Positions 35,803 through 43,978 of a DNA stretch of 52,057 nucleotides are shown here, piece after piece; the stretch's first letter is position 1; the number at the start of each line of letters is the position of its first letter. Source of the stretch: Spirochaetales bacterium (lineage in GTDB: Bacteria; Spirochaetota; GWE2-31-10). The stretch covers positions 1-52,057 of the forward strand of contig JAGANG010000044.1 of the NCBI GenBank assembly GCA_017624275.1. The letters are read 5' to 3'. A program made the translations under genes and the position numbers. The notes below the pieces were generated by a model. The model ran no database searches and was not told where the DNA came from. It saw only the letters and a list, made by a program, of their open reading frames with translations.

Positions 35803-36207
35803 TTAAGATATTTGTTTTTTTATTTTGTCCATTAATTCACGTATTTGATCTTTAGTTAAAATTTGACATTTACCGTCGAAAACAACACCGTCATCCATAT
35901 TAATACTGGTTGTGTAAATATTTCCGATAATCTCTGCACTTTTTAATACAATAAGAGAATTCTCGGCGTAAATATCACCCTTAATCGTACCGCCAATCGT
36001 AGCACTTTTTGCAAGAATAACACATTCCGATATACTTTTTTTCCCAATATATACCATGCTGTTAGAGATGATGGTTCCTTTAAATTTTCCGTCAATTCTT
36101 AAAGGCCCGTTTACTTCAAAATCTCCACGCAAGATTGTCGAATCTCCGACAAATGTATTAATTCCGTTAAAAAAACCCAGGCTGTTTTCTGTTTTTTTCT
36201 TTATCAT
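35803..36207 (-). CDS. Bactofilin
   Basis: 134 residues, the normal size. Beta-helix repeats are visible: INTFVGDSTILRGDFEVNGP, LRIDGKFKGTI, AKSATIGGTIKGDIYA and KSAEIIGNIYTTSI. Bactofilins polymerise without nucleotide into filaments at the inner membrane and help position cell-wall enzymes. It lies 17 bases after an M23 peptidase gene, the pairing seen in helical or curved bacteria where the two set cell shape. Confidence 0.92.
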   Translation of the reverse strand: MIKKKTENSLGFFNGINTFVGDSTILRGDFEVNGPLRIDGKFKGTIISNSMVYIGKKSISECVILAKSATIGGTIKGDIYAENSLIVLKSAEIIGNIYTTSINMDDGVVFDGKCQILTKDQIRELMDKIKKQIS

Positions 36208-36224
36208 AAGAATAAGTCCTTTTT

Positions 36225-37241
36225 TTAATCAACGTTTAAATATGACCATGGATCAACCGGTTTGTTTGCTATTCTTACTTCATAATGAAGATGAACGCCG
36301 GTTGAATATCCGGTACTACCCATATAACCTATGATTTGATTTTTCTTAACTTGTTCTCCGGGAGTAACTACGTAAGAACGCATATGTGCATAAAGTGTGG
36401 AAAATCCGAGTTTGTGTCTTATAACAACATAATTTCCGTAACCGTAACTGCTGGATTGAACTTTTTCTACTGTTCCCGGAGCTGTTGCAACAATCGGAGT
36501 TCCGAATTCGTTTGCCAAATCTATTCCGGTATGATGATCGAGATATTTAAAAATAGGGTGGATTCTTAAACCAAATGTAGATGTTATGAAATAATGGCCT
36601 TTTACCGGATTAACAAAAGGCAAATCTTTTAATATTTTGTCGTAATTGTTTACTTTACTGTTTATTTCATTAAAAGCCTTAACAGAGAAGTCATAATCCA
36701 TTAAAAGATTTTGAGCTTCCATTTTCATATATTCCAAATCACTTAAATTATTTTTCTCTATTAAATTCATTTCACCACCTTGTTTACTGTTAAGGTAGTA
36801 ACTTTCTTCCATTGTTTTTATTCCGGGAGAATTCAATTTTGCCAATAAGTTGTTTAATTGACCTTTGTATACTCTGTGCGACTCGAAAATCTGGCTCATT
36901 ATTTCTTCATATTCTCTTGATTTTCGCTCATTTAATTGAGTTTTCAAACTAACATCCATGTATTTGATGGATTTATTGTAATTATCAACAGATAAAAACG
37001 TAATAACTATGAGAGTTGCGGCTAATGAAATTACTGCCAGAGACAACGCAAAAACATTGATTCTGAAATTAAATACTTTCTTTTCTGAATGCGGAATCAT
37101 CATTACGGTGAGTCGCTGTGAAAAGATATCTTTAATCGCAGAAAAAAATGATTTGATAAAAGCCCAAATAATTGAACATATATTAATAATACTTGTATAA
37201 AGACGTTTTTCTATCTTTTTAAAACTTGTAGTTGTTTGCAT
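36225..37241 (-). CDS. Membrane-bound M23 (LytM-type) peptidoglycan endopeptidase
   Basis: 338 residues. A cytoplasmic N-terminus, one membrane segment (about 62-85, FALSLAVISLAATLIVITFLS) and a coiled-coil region (about 90-200) precede the peptidase domain. Zinc ligands are seen as HHTGIDLANEFG and HLHYEVR, with YGNYVVIRHKLGFSTLYAHM between them. It is predicted to cut peptide cross-links. First gene of the operon with bactofilin, YaaR and RicT. A helical cell shape role is inferred from the bactofilin pairing. Confidence 0.93.
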   Translation of the reverse strand: MQTTTSFKKIEKRLYTSIINICSIIWAFIKSFFSAIKDIFSQRLTVMMIPHSEKKVFNFRINVFALSLAVISLAATLIVITFLSVDNYNKSIKYMDVSLKTQLNERKSREYEEIMSQIFESHRVYKGQLNNLLAKLNSPGIKTMEESYYLNSKQGGEMNLIEKNNLSDLEYMKMEAQNLLMDYDFSVKAFNEINSKVNNYDKILKDLPFVNPVKGHYFITSTFGLRIHPIFKYLDHHTGIDLANEFGTPIVATAPGTVEKVQSSSYGYGNYVVIRHKLGFSTLYAHMRSYVVTPGEQVKKNQIIGYMGSTGYSTGVHLHYEVRIANKPVDPWSYLNVD

Positions 37242-37356
37242 ATTTACAACCTTTTTAATTGCTATTAATTTAATAATTTTCGGTAATCTATCCCACGGTC
37301 TTTAATTTACTTTTGCCAATAAAGTAACAGGGGCGTTTTAATTGTGTTGTATTACT

Positions 37357-37396
37357 GTAAAGGAATAATATTACCGAACTAAAATAATTCCTTTAC
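37357..37396 (-). repeat. 10-bp perfect inverted repeat in the M23 operon leader
   Basis: GTAAAGGAAT (37357-37366) is the exact reverse complement of ATTCCTTTAC (37387-37396), 20 bases apart. It lies 116-155 bases upstream of the M23 start codon on the minus strand. Confidence 0.55.
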
Positions 37397-37501
37397 CGAT
37401 AAACCTTATAAAATTTTCATTTTATAAACAAAAAAAAAATAAATATCAAGTTAAAAGGATATGCACAGAATGTTCTTTGAAGGGATTTTTGATGATAACA
37501 G

Positions 37502-37548
37502 AAAAAAGACCGTTGATTTGAATATAATCTTAATCAACGGTCTTTTTT
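37502..37548. terminator. Intrinsic terminator after the hsp20 pair
   Basis: A 17-bp perfect stem from AAAAAAGACCGTTGATT (37502-37518) and AATCAACGGTCTTTTTT (37532-37548). Runs of A and T make it workable in both directions; it follows the leftward hsp20 genes. Confidence 0.9.
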
Positions 37549-37561
37549 GGGAAAGATAATA

Positions 37562-37939
37562 TTAACCGATATTTATAGAAATTTCTTTTGATTGCTCTTC
37601 TGCTTTTTTAGGGAGTATCAAAGTTAATGTTCCGTTATTAAACTGAGCTTCAACTTTGTTGTTATCGATTATTTTGTTCAAATTAAATGCTCTTCGAAAT
37701 CCGGAAAAATTTGTCTCTTTATGTATACAGTGAAAGTCTTCGTCTTGAGAGAATGAACTTTCGGCTGTTATCGTTAGAATATCTTTTTCAATATTGATTT
37801 TTATATCATCCTTTTCGATTCCCGGTAAATCAAAAATTATTTCGAAAGCATTTTTATTTTCTATAATGTCAGTTAAAGGTGTAGCGTAAATATAACCTCT
37901 TGTAGATTCAATATCTTTTTTTTCATCAACAGTATTCAT
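37562..37939 (-). CDS. Small heat-shock protein (Hsp20/alpha-crystallin)
   Basis: 125 residues. The alpha-crystallin domain covers about 18-115: FEIIFDLPGIEKDDIKINIE, LTITAE, and NGTLTLILPKK near the end (the A-x-x-n-GvL strand). Such proteins hold unfolded proteins as oligomers. The second gene of a pair of diverged paralogues; the C-terminal ISINIG takes the place of the usual I-x-I anchor. Likely cotranscribed with the upstream hsp20, 38 bases away. Confidence 0.92.
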   Translation of the reverse strand: MNTVDEKKDIESTRGYIYATPLTDIIENKNAFEIIFDLPGIEKDDIKINIEKDILTITAESSFSQDEDFHCIHKETNFSGFRRAFNLNKIIDNNKVEAQFNNGTLTLILPKKAEEQSKEISINIG

Positions 37940-37977
37940 TTTATTCCTCCAAAATTCATGTTGTTAATTTTATAAAC

Positions 37978-38373
37978 TTAGGCAATTGTGATAATTTTAG
38001 GTTTTGCATCTTCTGACTTAGGTAAATTAATAGTCAGAACACCGTTTTTTAACTCAGCTGAAATTTTTTCAGTATCGATGTTTTCGTCAAACATAAAATT
38101 TCTTTCATATTTTCCGCTGACACGTTCTGCAAGGTAATATGTTTTTTCATTACTTTTATTTTTAACTTCACCTGCCAGTTTTAAAGAATTATCTCTGATT
38201 GATATTTGAATATCTTTTTTGTCGACACCCGGAATTTTAGCCAATACCATGTATTTGTCTTTACTTTCGTAAATATTTACCTCAGGGAAAGTTTTCCGTG
38301 ATTTTGTTCCGTGCATCATTTTTTCAAATTCTCTGTTCAGTCTAAAAAAATCATCATATAAATCGTACAACAT
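37978..38373 (-). CDS. Small heat-shock protein (Hsp20/alpha-crystallin)
   Basis: 131 residues from ATG 38373 with AGGAGG 7 bases upstream; the longer frame to 38442 has no ribosome site and crosses a hairpin. The start MLYDLYDDFFRLNREFEKMM is followed by the alpha-crystallin core (KYMVLAKIPGVDKKDIQISI, LKNGVLTINLPKSE) and an end PKIITIA with the I-x-I anchor. First gene of the hsp20 pair. The leader contains an inverted repeat that may control it. Confidence 0.93.
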   Translation of the reverse strand: MLYDLYDDFFRLNREFEKMMHGTKSRKTFPEVNIYESKDKYMVLAKIPGVDKKDIQISIRDNSLKLAGEVKNKSNEKTYYLAERVSGKYERNFMFDENIDTEKISAELKNGVLTINLPKSEDAKPKIITIA

Positions 38374-38681
38374 AATGTTGCCTCCTATAAAAAAAGTTTT
38401 TATTTTCATATTCTTCAGTATCGATTTTTTTGTTCGATACACATATTGAGCATTCGATGTGCCAATTCAAAAAATGAGCTGAAACGCCATTTAAATGGGG
38501 AATCAGCGGTAAAAAAACGAGGTTTAGTCGTACAGTGTGTAAAAAATACACAATGAATAAAAGTGTTGTGCTTTTTTTGTATACTAAAGGTTACAACATT
38601 CAAAAGGCGTTTTGTAATTTTGTCCGTTCAGAATTTTTTTTGTTATATAAGCTGGTCGGAAGTGTTGTCAGGAGTTTAGAA
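38374..38681. other. Divergent region between hsp20 and a methyltransferase gene
   Basis: 308 bases with the hsp20 leader hairpin (38418-38440) and a possible leftward TTGGCA/TGTATC pair near 38440-38470. On the rightward side an open frame extends upstream of the methyltransferase ATG to 38535 but lacks a ribosome site. No full CIRCE element was found. Confidence 0.4.
38418..38440 (-). promoter_or_regulatory. Inverted repeat in the hsp20 leader
   Basis: GTATCGA (38418-38424) and TCGATAC (38434-38440) flank a 9-base T-rich spacer. The repeat lies 45-67 bases before the hsp20 ATG. The 7-9-7 layout resembles heat-shock operators such as CIRCE in geometry but not in sequence; an RNA hairpin acting as a thermosensor is the alternative. 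Confidence 0.4.
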
Positions 38682-39278
38682 ATGAAACAAACAGAGAGAA
38701 TTCGAGATTATTATTTACCTAAATTAAAAGATGAGAAATCAGATTCCGAATGTCTCGGATGGGAAAATAAACAGGCACAAGAGCTGCGTTTTAAGGTATT
38801 GGAGCGTGTTATTTTTACCGGAGCTTCTATTTTGGATGTCGGTTGCGGACTTGGAAATTTATATGATTACTTGAATGAACGTGGGTATAACTTTGAATAT
38901 ACCGGAATTGATATTTTACCGGAGATGATTGTACGAGCAAAAGCAAAGAATGCCGAACCGGAATTTATTTGCGGCAATCTTTTTAAGGAAGATTTATTTA
39001 ACGGTAAAAAATTTGATATTGTCTACGCTTCCGGAATTTTTAATATTGAGTTGGGAAATAATGATGAATTCTTGCGTAATGCGTTGTTAAAATTTATTTC
39101 TTTATCAAATAAGGCTGTCGTTTTTAATCTTCTTCATAATCGTTCAAAAACAAAAGAAGCCGGCTATTATTATCAAACTCCGGAAACTGTGCAAAAAATG
39201 TTACCGCAGGTAAAAAATGTGGTTTTTGTAGACAATTATCTTGATAATGATTTTTCGACAATTTTGGAGGTGCTGTGA
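38682..39278 (+). CDS. Class I SAM-dependent methyltransferase
   Basis: 198 residues from ATG 38682 with CAGGAG upstream. SAM-binding motif I reads ILDVGCGLGNLYDYL; YTGIDILPEMIVRAKAK is motif II. FDIVYASGIFNI and a final strand VVFVDNYLDNDF complete the fold. Substrate unknown. The stop overlaps the GTG start of the DUF2156 gene (GTGA), so the two are translationally coupled. Confidence 0.85.
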   Translation: MKQTERIRDYYLPKLKDEKSDSECLGWENKQAQELRFKVLERVIFTGASILDVGCGLGNLYDYLNERGYNFEYTGIDILPEMIVRAKAKNAEPEFICGNLFKEDLFNGKKFDIVYASGIFNIELGNNDEFLRNALLKFISLSNKAVVFNLLHNRSKTKEAGYYYQTPETVQKMLPQVKNVVFVDNYLDNDFSTILEVL

Positions 39279-40144
39279 AAAAAGAAACTTTGTCATTGGA
39301 ACATGAGAAAAAATTGTCGGAATTATTGAAAAATATTGATGTTGCGTTATCGGAATTCTCATTTGCCAATCTTTATTTATTTCGTGATAAACATGATTAC
39401 AAACTTATCAATGATAATGAAAGTTTATTTTTGTCCGGAATTACTTATGACGGAAAAACATTTGTGATGCCGCTGAGTGATTTATCAGATGATGATAATA
39501 CAGATTATTTTGATAAATTACTAAAATTGTCGGTGGATTACGATATGATTTATCCGATTCCGGAAAAGTGGATTAATAAATTTTCTGCTGATAATTTTAT
39601 TGTTTCATATACGGATGATGACAGCGATTATCTTTATGAAATTGATAACTTAGCTTTTTATCCCGGCAGAAAATTACACGGGAAACGAAATTTGGTTTCA
39701 CAATTTTTGCGAAATTATAAAGTTGAAATTTTACCGTTAAATAGTGAGAATAAACATTTAGCGGCAGAAATTTTAGATAAGTGGCAAAATGAAGTTGGTG
39801 AAGATAAAAAACGGACAGATTTTATTCCGTGTGCCGAAGCTTTGCAAAATATAAAAGAATTGAATCAAACTGGACAAATTTTTTTGATTGATGGAACCCC
39901 GAGAGGTTTTGTAATGGGGGAGAAATACGGCACTAAATATTGTGTTATTCATTTTGCAAAAGCTGACAGTGCGATAAAAGGGCTTTATCAATATATGTTT
40001 TCGATTTTTGCACAGTCGAATAAGGAAAGAGAATGCTCTTTTATTAATTTAGAGCAAGACTTGGGAAAAGAAGGACTGCGCGCAATGAAAAAATCATATT
40101 ATCCCACATCGATGTTGGTAAAATATAGAATTTCTATGAAATAA
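39275..40144 (+). CDS. DUF2156 (GNAT-fold, PG lysyltransferase C-terminal-like) protein
   Basis: 289 residues from GTG 39275. Family marks include FSFANLYLFRDKHDYKLI near the start, FYPGRKLHGKRNLVSQFLRN in the middle and FINLEQDLGKEGLRAMKKSY followed by YPTSMLVKY at the end. DUF2156 proteins have two GNAT-like halves and resemble the aminoacyl-transferase half of MprF; the acceptor here is unknown. No membrane segments, so it is cytoplasmic. Confidence 0.88.
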   Translation: MKKETLSLEHEKKLSELLKNIDVALSEFSFANLYLFRDKHDYKLINDNESLFLSGITYDGKTFVMPLSDLSDDDNTDYFDKLLKLSVDYDMIYPIPEKWINKFSADNFIVSYTDDDSDYLYEIDNLAFYPGRKLHGKRNLVSQFLRNYKVEILPLNSENKHLAAEILDKWQNEVGEDKKRTDFIPCAEALQNIKELNQTGQIFLIDGTPRGFVMGEKYGTKYCVIHFAKADSAIKGLYQYMFSIFAQSNKERECSFINLEQDLGKEGLRAMKKSYYPTSMLVKYRISMK

Positions 40145-40189
40145 ACCTTAAAACTTTCATTTTTAGTCGTATTCGTTTAATTGTAAAAC

Positions 40190-40218
40190 TTGACAATTTG
40201 TCTATGTTAAGATACTGT
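40190..40218 (+). promoter_or_regulatory. Sigma70-type promoter of ilvC
   Basis: TTGACA (40190-40195) and TACTGT (40213-40218) are 17 bases apart. Transcription would start near 40225, leaving a short leader with TTTGGAGGAG before the ATG. The leader is too short for a T-box or riboswitch. Confidence 0.7.
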
Positions 40219-40258
40219 CTCAAAAAAAAATTTAGAATTCTATTTGGAGGAGTTCGCA

Positions 40259-41248
40259 ATGAGTGATATTAAAATTTTTCATGACAATGATGCAGATTTG
40301 TCTTTATTGAATGGTTTAACTGTAGGTGTTATCGGCTACGGTTCTCAAGGTAGAGCACAGGCTTTAAATATGAGAGATTCAGGTGTAAAAGTAATTGTCG
40401 GTGTACGTCAAGGACCTTCTTTTGAAAAAGCTAAAGAAGACGGTTTTGCTGTTTTCTCAGTAAAAGAAGCAGCAGAGCAAGCTGATATTATCCATATTTT
40501 GCTTCCAGATGAAAAACAAGCAGATATTTACAAAAATGAAATTGAACCTTGCATGAAAGCAGGAAAAATATTGTCTTGTTCACACGGTTTTAACATTTGT
40601 TTCAAATATATTGTTCCGCCGACAGATGTTGATGTTATTATGACAGCTCCTAAAGCTCCGGGAACAGAAGTAAGAAAAACTTATGAAGCAGGTTTCGGTG
40701 TACCGGGATTAGTAGCTGCACACCAAGATGCAAGCGGAAAAGCAAAACAAATTGCTCTTGCTATTGCAAAAGCTGAAGGTTTGACTCGTGCAGGTGTTTT
40801 GGAATGTACATTTGAACAAGAAACATACGAAGACTTGTTCGGAGAACAAGCAGTTCTTTGCGGTGGTACAGTAGAATTAATCAAAGCAGGATTTGAAACT
40901 CTTACTGAAGCTGGTTACCCACCTGAAATGGCTTACTTTGAATGTTTACATGAATTGAAGTTGATTGTAGATTTAATCTACGAAGGCGGAATTCAGAAAA
41001 TGAACGAAGTTATCTCTAACACTGCTGAGTGGGGAGAATACGTTACAGGTGCAAAACTTATCGATGCCGGCGTAAAAGCAAAAATGAAAGAAGTTCTTAA
41101 CGACATCGAAAGCGGAAAATTTGCAAAAGAATGGATGGAAGAAGTTCACAACGGTGCAACTGTATTGAAGAAAAAACGTGAAGATTTGGGGGCTCATCCA
41201 ATCGAAATCGTTGGTAAGAAAATCAGAAGTTTATTTGAAAAGAAATAA
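40259..41248 (+). CDS. ilvC: Ketol-acid reductoisomerase
   Basis: 329 residues, class I length, ATG 40259 preceded by TGGAGGAG. It converts acetolactate-type ketols to dihydroxy acids in valine and isoleucine synthesis. The Rossmann motif GVIGYGSQGRAQALN, the cofactor loop GVRQGPSFEKAK, FGEQAVLCGG (Mg ligands) and AYFECLHELKLIVDLIYEGG are all present and intact. The gene stands alone here, with its own promoter and no ilvB, ilvD or ilvE in the window. Confidence 0.95.
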   Translation: MSDIKIFHDNDADLSLLNGLTVGVIGYGSQGRAQALNMRDSGVKVIVGVRQGPSFEKAKEDGFAVFSVKEAAEQADIIHILLPDEKQADIYKNEIEPCMKAGKILSCSHGFNICFKYIVPPTDVDVIMTAPKAPGTEVRKTYEAGFGVPGLVAAHQDASGKAKQIALAIAKAEGLTRAGVLECTFEQETYEDLFGEQAVLCGGTVELIKAGFETLTEAGYPPEMAYFECLHELKLIVDLIYEGGIQKMNEVISNTAEWGEYVTGAKLIDAGVKAKMKEVLNDIESGKFAKEWMEEVHNGATVLKKKREDLGAHPIEIVGKKIRSLFEKK

Positions 41249-41293
41249 TCTTTATTCTTATTAACAAAGCAAATTAACGACTTTAATATTTGA

Positions 41294-41338
41294 AAGTTTT
41301 TCTTCTGTTTCTATGTTTTTTAAACAGAAGAAAAACTT
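41294..41338 (+). terminator. Perfect 17-bp hairpin after ilvC
   Basis: AAGTTTTTCTTCTGTTT (41294-41310) pairs fully with AAACAGAAGAAAAACTT (41322-41338), loop of 11. It lies about 45 bases past ilvC. There is no U-tract immediately after it, so it is an atypical terminator or an RNA-stabilising hairpin. Confidence 0.5.
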
Positions 41339-41388
41339 CTTTAAGTTAAAACCTTTTTCAATTCATAATAAAAGGTTTTAACTTAAAG
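41339..41388 (+). repeat. Perfect 19-bp inverted repeat directly after the first hairpin
   Basis: CTTTAAGTTAAAACCTTTT (41339-41357) pairs fully with AAAAGGTTTTAACTTAAAG (41370-41388), loop of 12. It begins on the base after the preceding hairpin ends and lies about 48 bases before the next gene. No T-run follows. Confidence 0.6.
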
Positions 41389-41435
41389 AAAATAAAAAAG
41401 GAAATTGCTACAGATAATTTTCTGTGGATGAAAAA

Positions 41436-41768
41436 ATGTTAAGCAATAAAGATAATTCATACACAATAGAAAGAGGAAATCGTTTTAAGAAAAAAGTAGA
41501 TCCATCGACTCGTGCTTTATTGATTCGCAGAGGAAATGATTTTTTTTCCAGCGGAAATATAAAGGCTGCAGAAAAAATTTTTGTAACAACAGACTACAAA
41601 GATGGGCTTGTTCGATTGGGAGATTATTATTTTAATAATGGAAATATTTATAATGCGGCAAAAATGTATTTTATGTCCGGAAATGAATCTAAAATAAAAT
41701 TATTTTCTGAAAAGTGTGCAAAGATTATTCAGATTATGTTAGAAGAAAACATTAAATTAAGTATTTGA
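41436..41768 (+). CDS. Small TPR-like protein
   Basis: 110 residues from ATG 41436; an in-frame GTG at 41424 is an alternative start, and neither has a strong ribosome site. The text SYTIERGNRFKKKVDPSTRA leads into two TPR-like helix pairs (GNDFFSSGNIKAAEKIFV, GDYYFNNGNIYNAAKMYFM). It sits 7 bases before a long TPR gene and probably acts with it. No signal peptide. Function unknown. Confidence 0.72.
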   Translation: MLSNKDNSYTIERGNRFKKKVDPSTRALLIRRGNDFFSSGNIKAAEKIFVTTDYKDGLVRLGDYYFNNGNIYNAAKMYFMSGNESKIKLFSEKCAKIIQIMLEENIKLSI

Positions 41769-41775
41769 GGATTTT

Positions 41776-42930
41776 ATGAATAAAGAATGGAACGAAGAAA
41801 TAGATAGTATAAGCAGTAGTATGGATCTTGTAAATGATGAAATTAATGTAAGTGATGAATTTGATAAATTAAGCAAGATTTCTAAAGAGGCTTATGATCT
41901 TATCAAAGAAGGTAAATTGGATGAAGCAAAGGATTTGTTTTATAAAATTCTGGAGCAAGAATCAGAAAACCATTACGCTTTGGTAGGACTCGGTGATATT
42001 TCAAGAAAAAAAGGTGAATTCCCTGAAGCTATTGATTTTTATAAAAGATGTTTAGATTCTTATCATGAAAATAAATATGCATTGATTGGTTTGGCTGATG
42101 TTTATCGTGAAATGGGAAATTACAAAGAATCTATTCATTTGTGGGAACATTTCATTGTTCATTACGGTGTAGATATTACAGTTCTTACACGATTAGCTGA
42201 CTCATATCGGAAATTAGGTGATTACGAGAATGCCAAGAAGTTTTATAAACAAGTTTTTGAAATAGATCCTAAAAATTCTTATGCATTGACAGGTATCGGT
42301 TATTTATATTTTGAAACAAGAAAATATGAATGGGCATTGGAAAATTGGTTGAAAATGCTGGAAATTGAACCGGACAATGTAAAAATCCTTACGGCTATAG
42401 GGAATTGTCATAGGAAAAAGAAAACTTTTGAAGACGGTATTGCTTATTTTGAAAGAGCATTGCGTTTGCAAAATAAGAACTTTTATGCACTGTACGGTTT
42501 GGCTGACTGTTACCGAGGACTTTCTATGCATGAAGAAAGTTTACATGTATGGAAAGAATTATTGGAATTAAGTCCGAATAATAAAGTAATTATGACACGT
42601 CTTGCCGATTCATATCGAAATCTTGAAGATTATGATGAAGCTGAAATTTACTACAGAACAGCTTTGGGAATCGGTTATGATTATTATGCGACATTAGGTT
42701 TAGTTTTTATTTATAAAGCTAAGAATAATTATGAAGAAGCAATCAGAATCTTGGAAGATATTTTTAATAAAGAGCCATATAATTCAAGAACATTATATGA
42801 ATTAGTTATGTGCTATAAGGATATCGGAGAGAATGAAAAAATATTGAAACTTCTTGATGATCAAATACTTGCCGGAAATGCGGTATCTAATGTATTGATG
42901 GAGATTTATAATACTTTAAAAGCCAATTAG
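41776..42930 (+). CDS. TPR-repeat protein
   Basis: 384 residues. An acidic N-terminus (about 1-35) is followed by roughly nine tetratricopeptide repeats, for example YALVGLGDISRKKGEFPEAI, TRLADSYRKLGDYENAKKFY and LTAIGNCHRKKKTFEDGIAY. The same phrase TRLADSYR appears twice, showing internal duplication. No signal peptide, so it is likely a cytoplasmic protein-binding scaffold. It ends 7 bases before rlmN, suggesting an operon with the small TPR gene and rlmN. Confidence 0.88.
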   Translation: MNKEWNEEIDSISSSMDLVNDEINVSDEFDKLSKISKEAYDLIKEGKLDEAKDLFYKILEQESENHYALVGLGDISRKKGEFPEAIDFYKRCLDSYHENKYALIGLADVYREMGNYKESIHLWEHFIVHYGVDITVLTRLADSYRKLGDYENAKKFYKQVFEIDPKNSYALTGIGYLYFETRKYEWALENWLKMLEIEPDNVKILTAIGNCHRKKKTFEDGIAYFERALRLQNKNFYALYGLADCYRGLSMHEESLHVWKELLELSPNNKVIMTRLADSYRNLEDYDEAEIYYRTALGIGYDYYATLGLVFIYKAKNNYEEAIRILEDIFNKEPYNSRTLYELVMCYKDIGENEKILKLLDDQILAGNAVSNVLMEIYNTLKAN

Positions 42931-42937
42931 GTATTTT

Positions 42938-43978
42938 ATGGCAACTACTAAAAATATTATAGAGCTTTCTGAGAATGATGTGGATAAAGCTTTTCGCAGA
43001 AAGCAAATTTATGATGCAGTTTTTAAAAAGGGGATTGTCGATTTTTCGGCAATCTCTACGCTTTCCAAGGATTTAAGAAATCAACTCAGTCAAAAATTTC
43101 ATATTCTCGAAGTAAATGAAGTCGTCCGTAAGGAGTCTATTGACGGAACGGTAAAGTTTTTATTCAGATTGTCTGACGGTAAATGTGTGGAAGCTGTTTT
43201 TTTGATTGATAAAAATAATCACGTAACATTTTGTATTTCATCTCAAGTAGGTTGCAGAATGGGCTGTGTATTCTGTAAAACCGGAACAATGGGATTAATC
43301 AGAAATTTGTCTGCTGCCGAGATTCTATCGGAAGTTTTATATCTTTATCATTTTATGACAACCGAAAAAGGATTAAAAGATCAGCTTTTTAATATTGTTT
43401 ATATGGGAATGGGAGAACCGCTTGATAATTTTGACAATGTGATGGAATCAATTTCTTTGATTACAAATCCGACTTTTTTTGGGTTGTCACCGTCTCGTAT
43501 AACAATTTCAACTTGCGGTTTGATTGACAGAATAGAGCCGGCAATGCAACGTTTCCCGACATTAAGATTTGCGTTGTCTTTAAACCACTCGATTCAAGAA
43601 GAACGTGAAAAAATTATGCCGATAGCCAGAAAATTTTCACTTGATGAGATTGCGGCACGATTAAAAGATTTATACGCAAAATTTAAAAATCGTTTTACAT
43701 TGGAATACGTACTTATCAAAGATGTGAATATGAGTAAAAAAGAAATTGATGCATTACAGCGATTTCGACATCAAGCTTTTCATATAAATTTGATTCCTTT
43801 AAATCATTCCGACGACCAAGTGAAACGCCCGGAAGAAAAAGAAATTTCACGTTTTATGCAAGAACTGGAAAAACGACATTTTTGCGTGACACGTCGTTAC
43901 AGACGTGGTGCGGATATAGACGCAGCATGTGGTGAATTGTGCTATCGAGAAAATTCTAATGCACAAGATTTTAGCTAA
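42938..43978 (+). CDS. rlmN: Dual-specificity 23S rRNA/tRNA adenine-C2 methyltransferase
   Basis: 346 residues. The radical SAM cluster motif is CRMGCVFC, preceded by the conserved VTFCISSQVG. FNIVYMGMGEPLDNFDNV, ISTCGLIDRI, LRFALSLNHS and RRYRRGADIDAACGEL follow. The last segment holds the methyl-carrying Cys needed for RlmN chemistry. RlmN methylates A2503 of 23S rRNA and A37 of some tRNAs. ATG 42938 follows the TPR gene closely; the next gene starts inside its 3' end. Confidence 0.92.
   Translation: MATTKNIIELSENDVDKAFRRKQIYDAVFKKGIVDFSAISTLSKDLRNQLSQKFHILEVNEVVRKESIDGTVKFLFRLSDGKCVEAVFLIDKNNHVTFCISSQVGCRMGCVFCKTGTMGLIRNLSAAEILSEVLYLYHFMTTEKGLKDQLFNIVYMGMGEPLDNFDNVMESISLITNPTFFGLSPSRITISTCGLIDRIEPAMQRFPTLRFALSLNHSIQEEREKIMPIARKFSLDEIAARLKDLYAKFKNRFTLEYVLIKDVNMSKKEIDALQRFRHQAFHINLIPLNHSDDQVKRPEEKEISRFMQELEKRHFCVTRRYRRGADIDAACGELCYRENSNAQDFS

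Larger units (their letters stand above)
37242..37561. other. Intergenic region between hsp20 and the M23 operon
   Basis: 320 AT-rich bases. It contains the hsp20 terminator (37502-37548) and the leader region of the M23 operon with a long inverted repeat (37357-37396) and a second complementary pair, TTCGGTAAT (37279-37287) with ATTACCGAA (37370-37378). No gene or RNA family was recognised. Confidence 0.5.

Noticed and set aside
38445..38470. CIRCE-like heat-shock element before hsp20
   Set aside because: TTGGCACATCGAATGCTCAA lacks the TTAGCACTC-N9-GAGTGCTAA arms; only a few positions agree.
40219..40258. T-box or riboswitch in the ilvC leader
   Set aside because: The leader predicted from the -35/-10 pair is only about 35 bases, too short.
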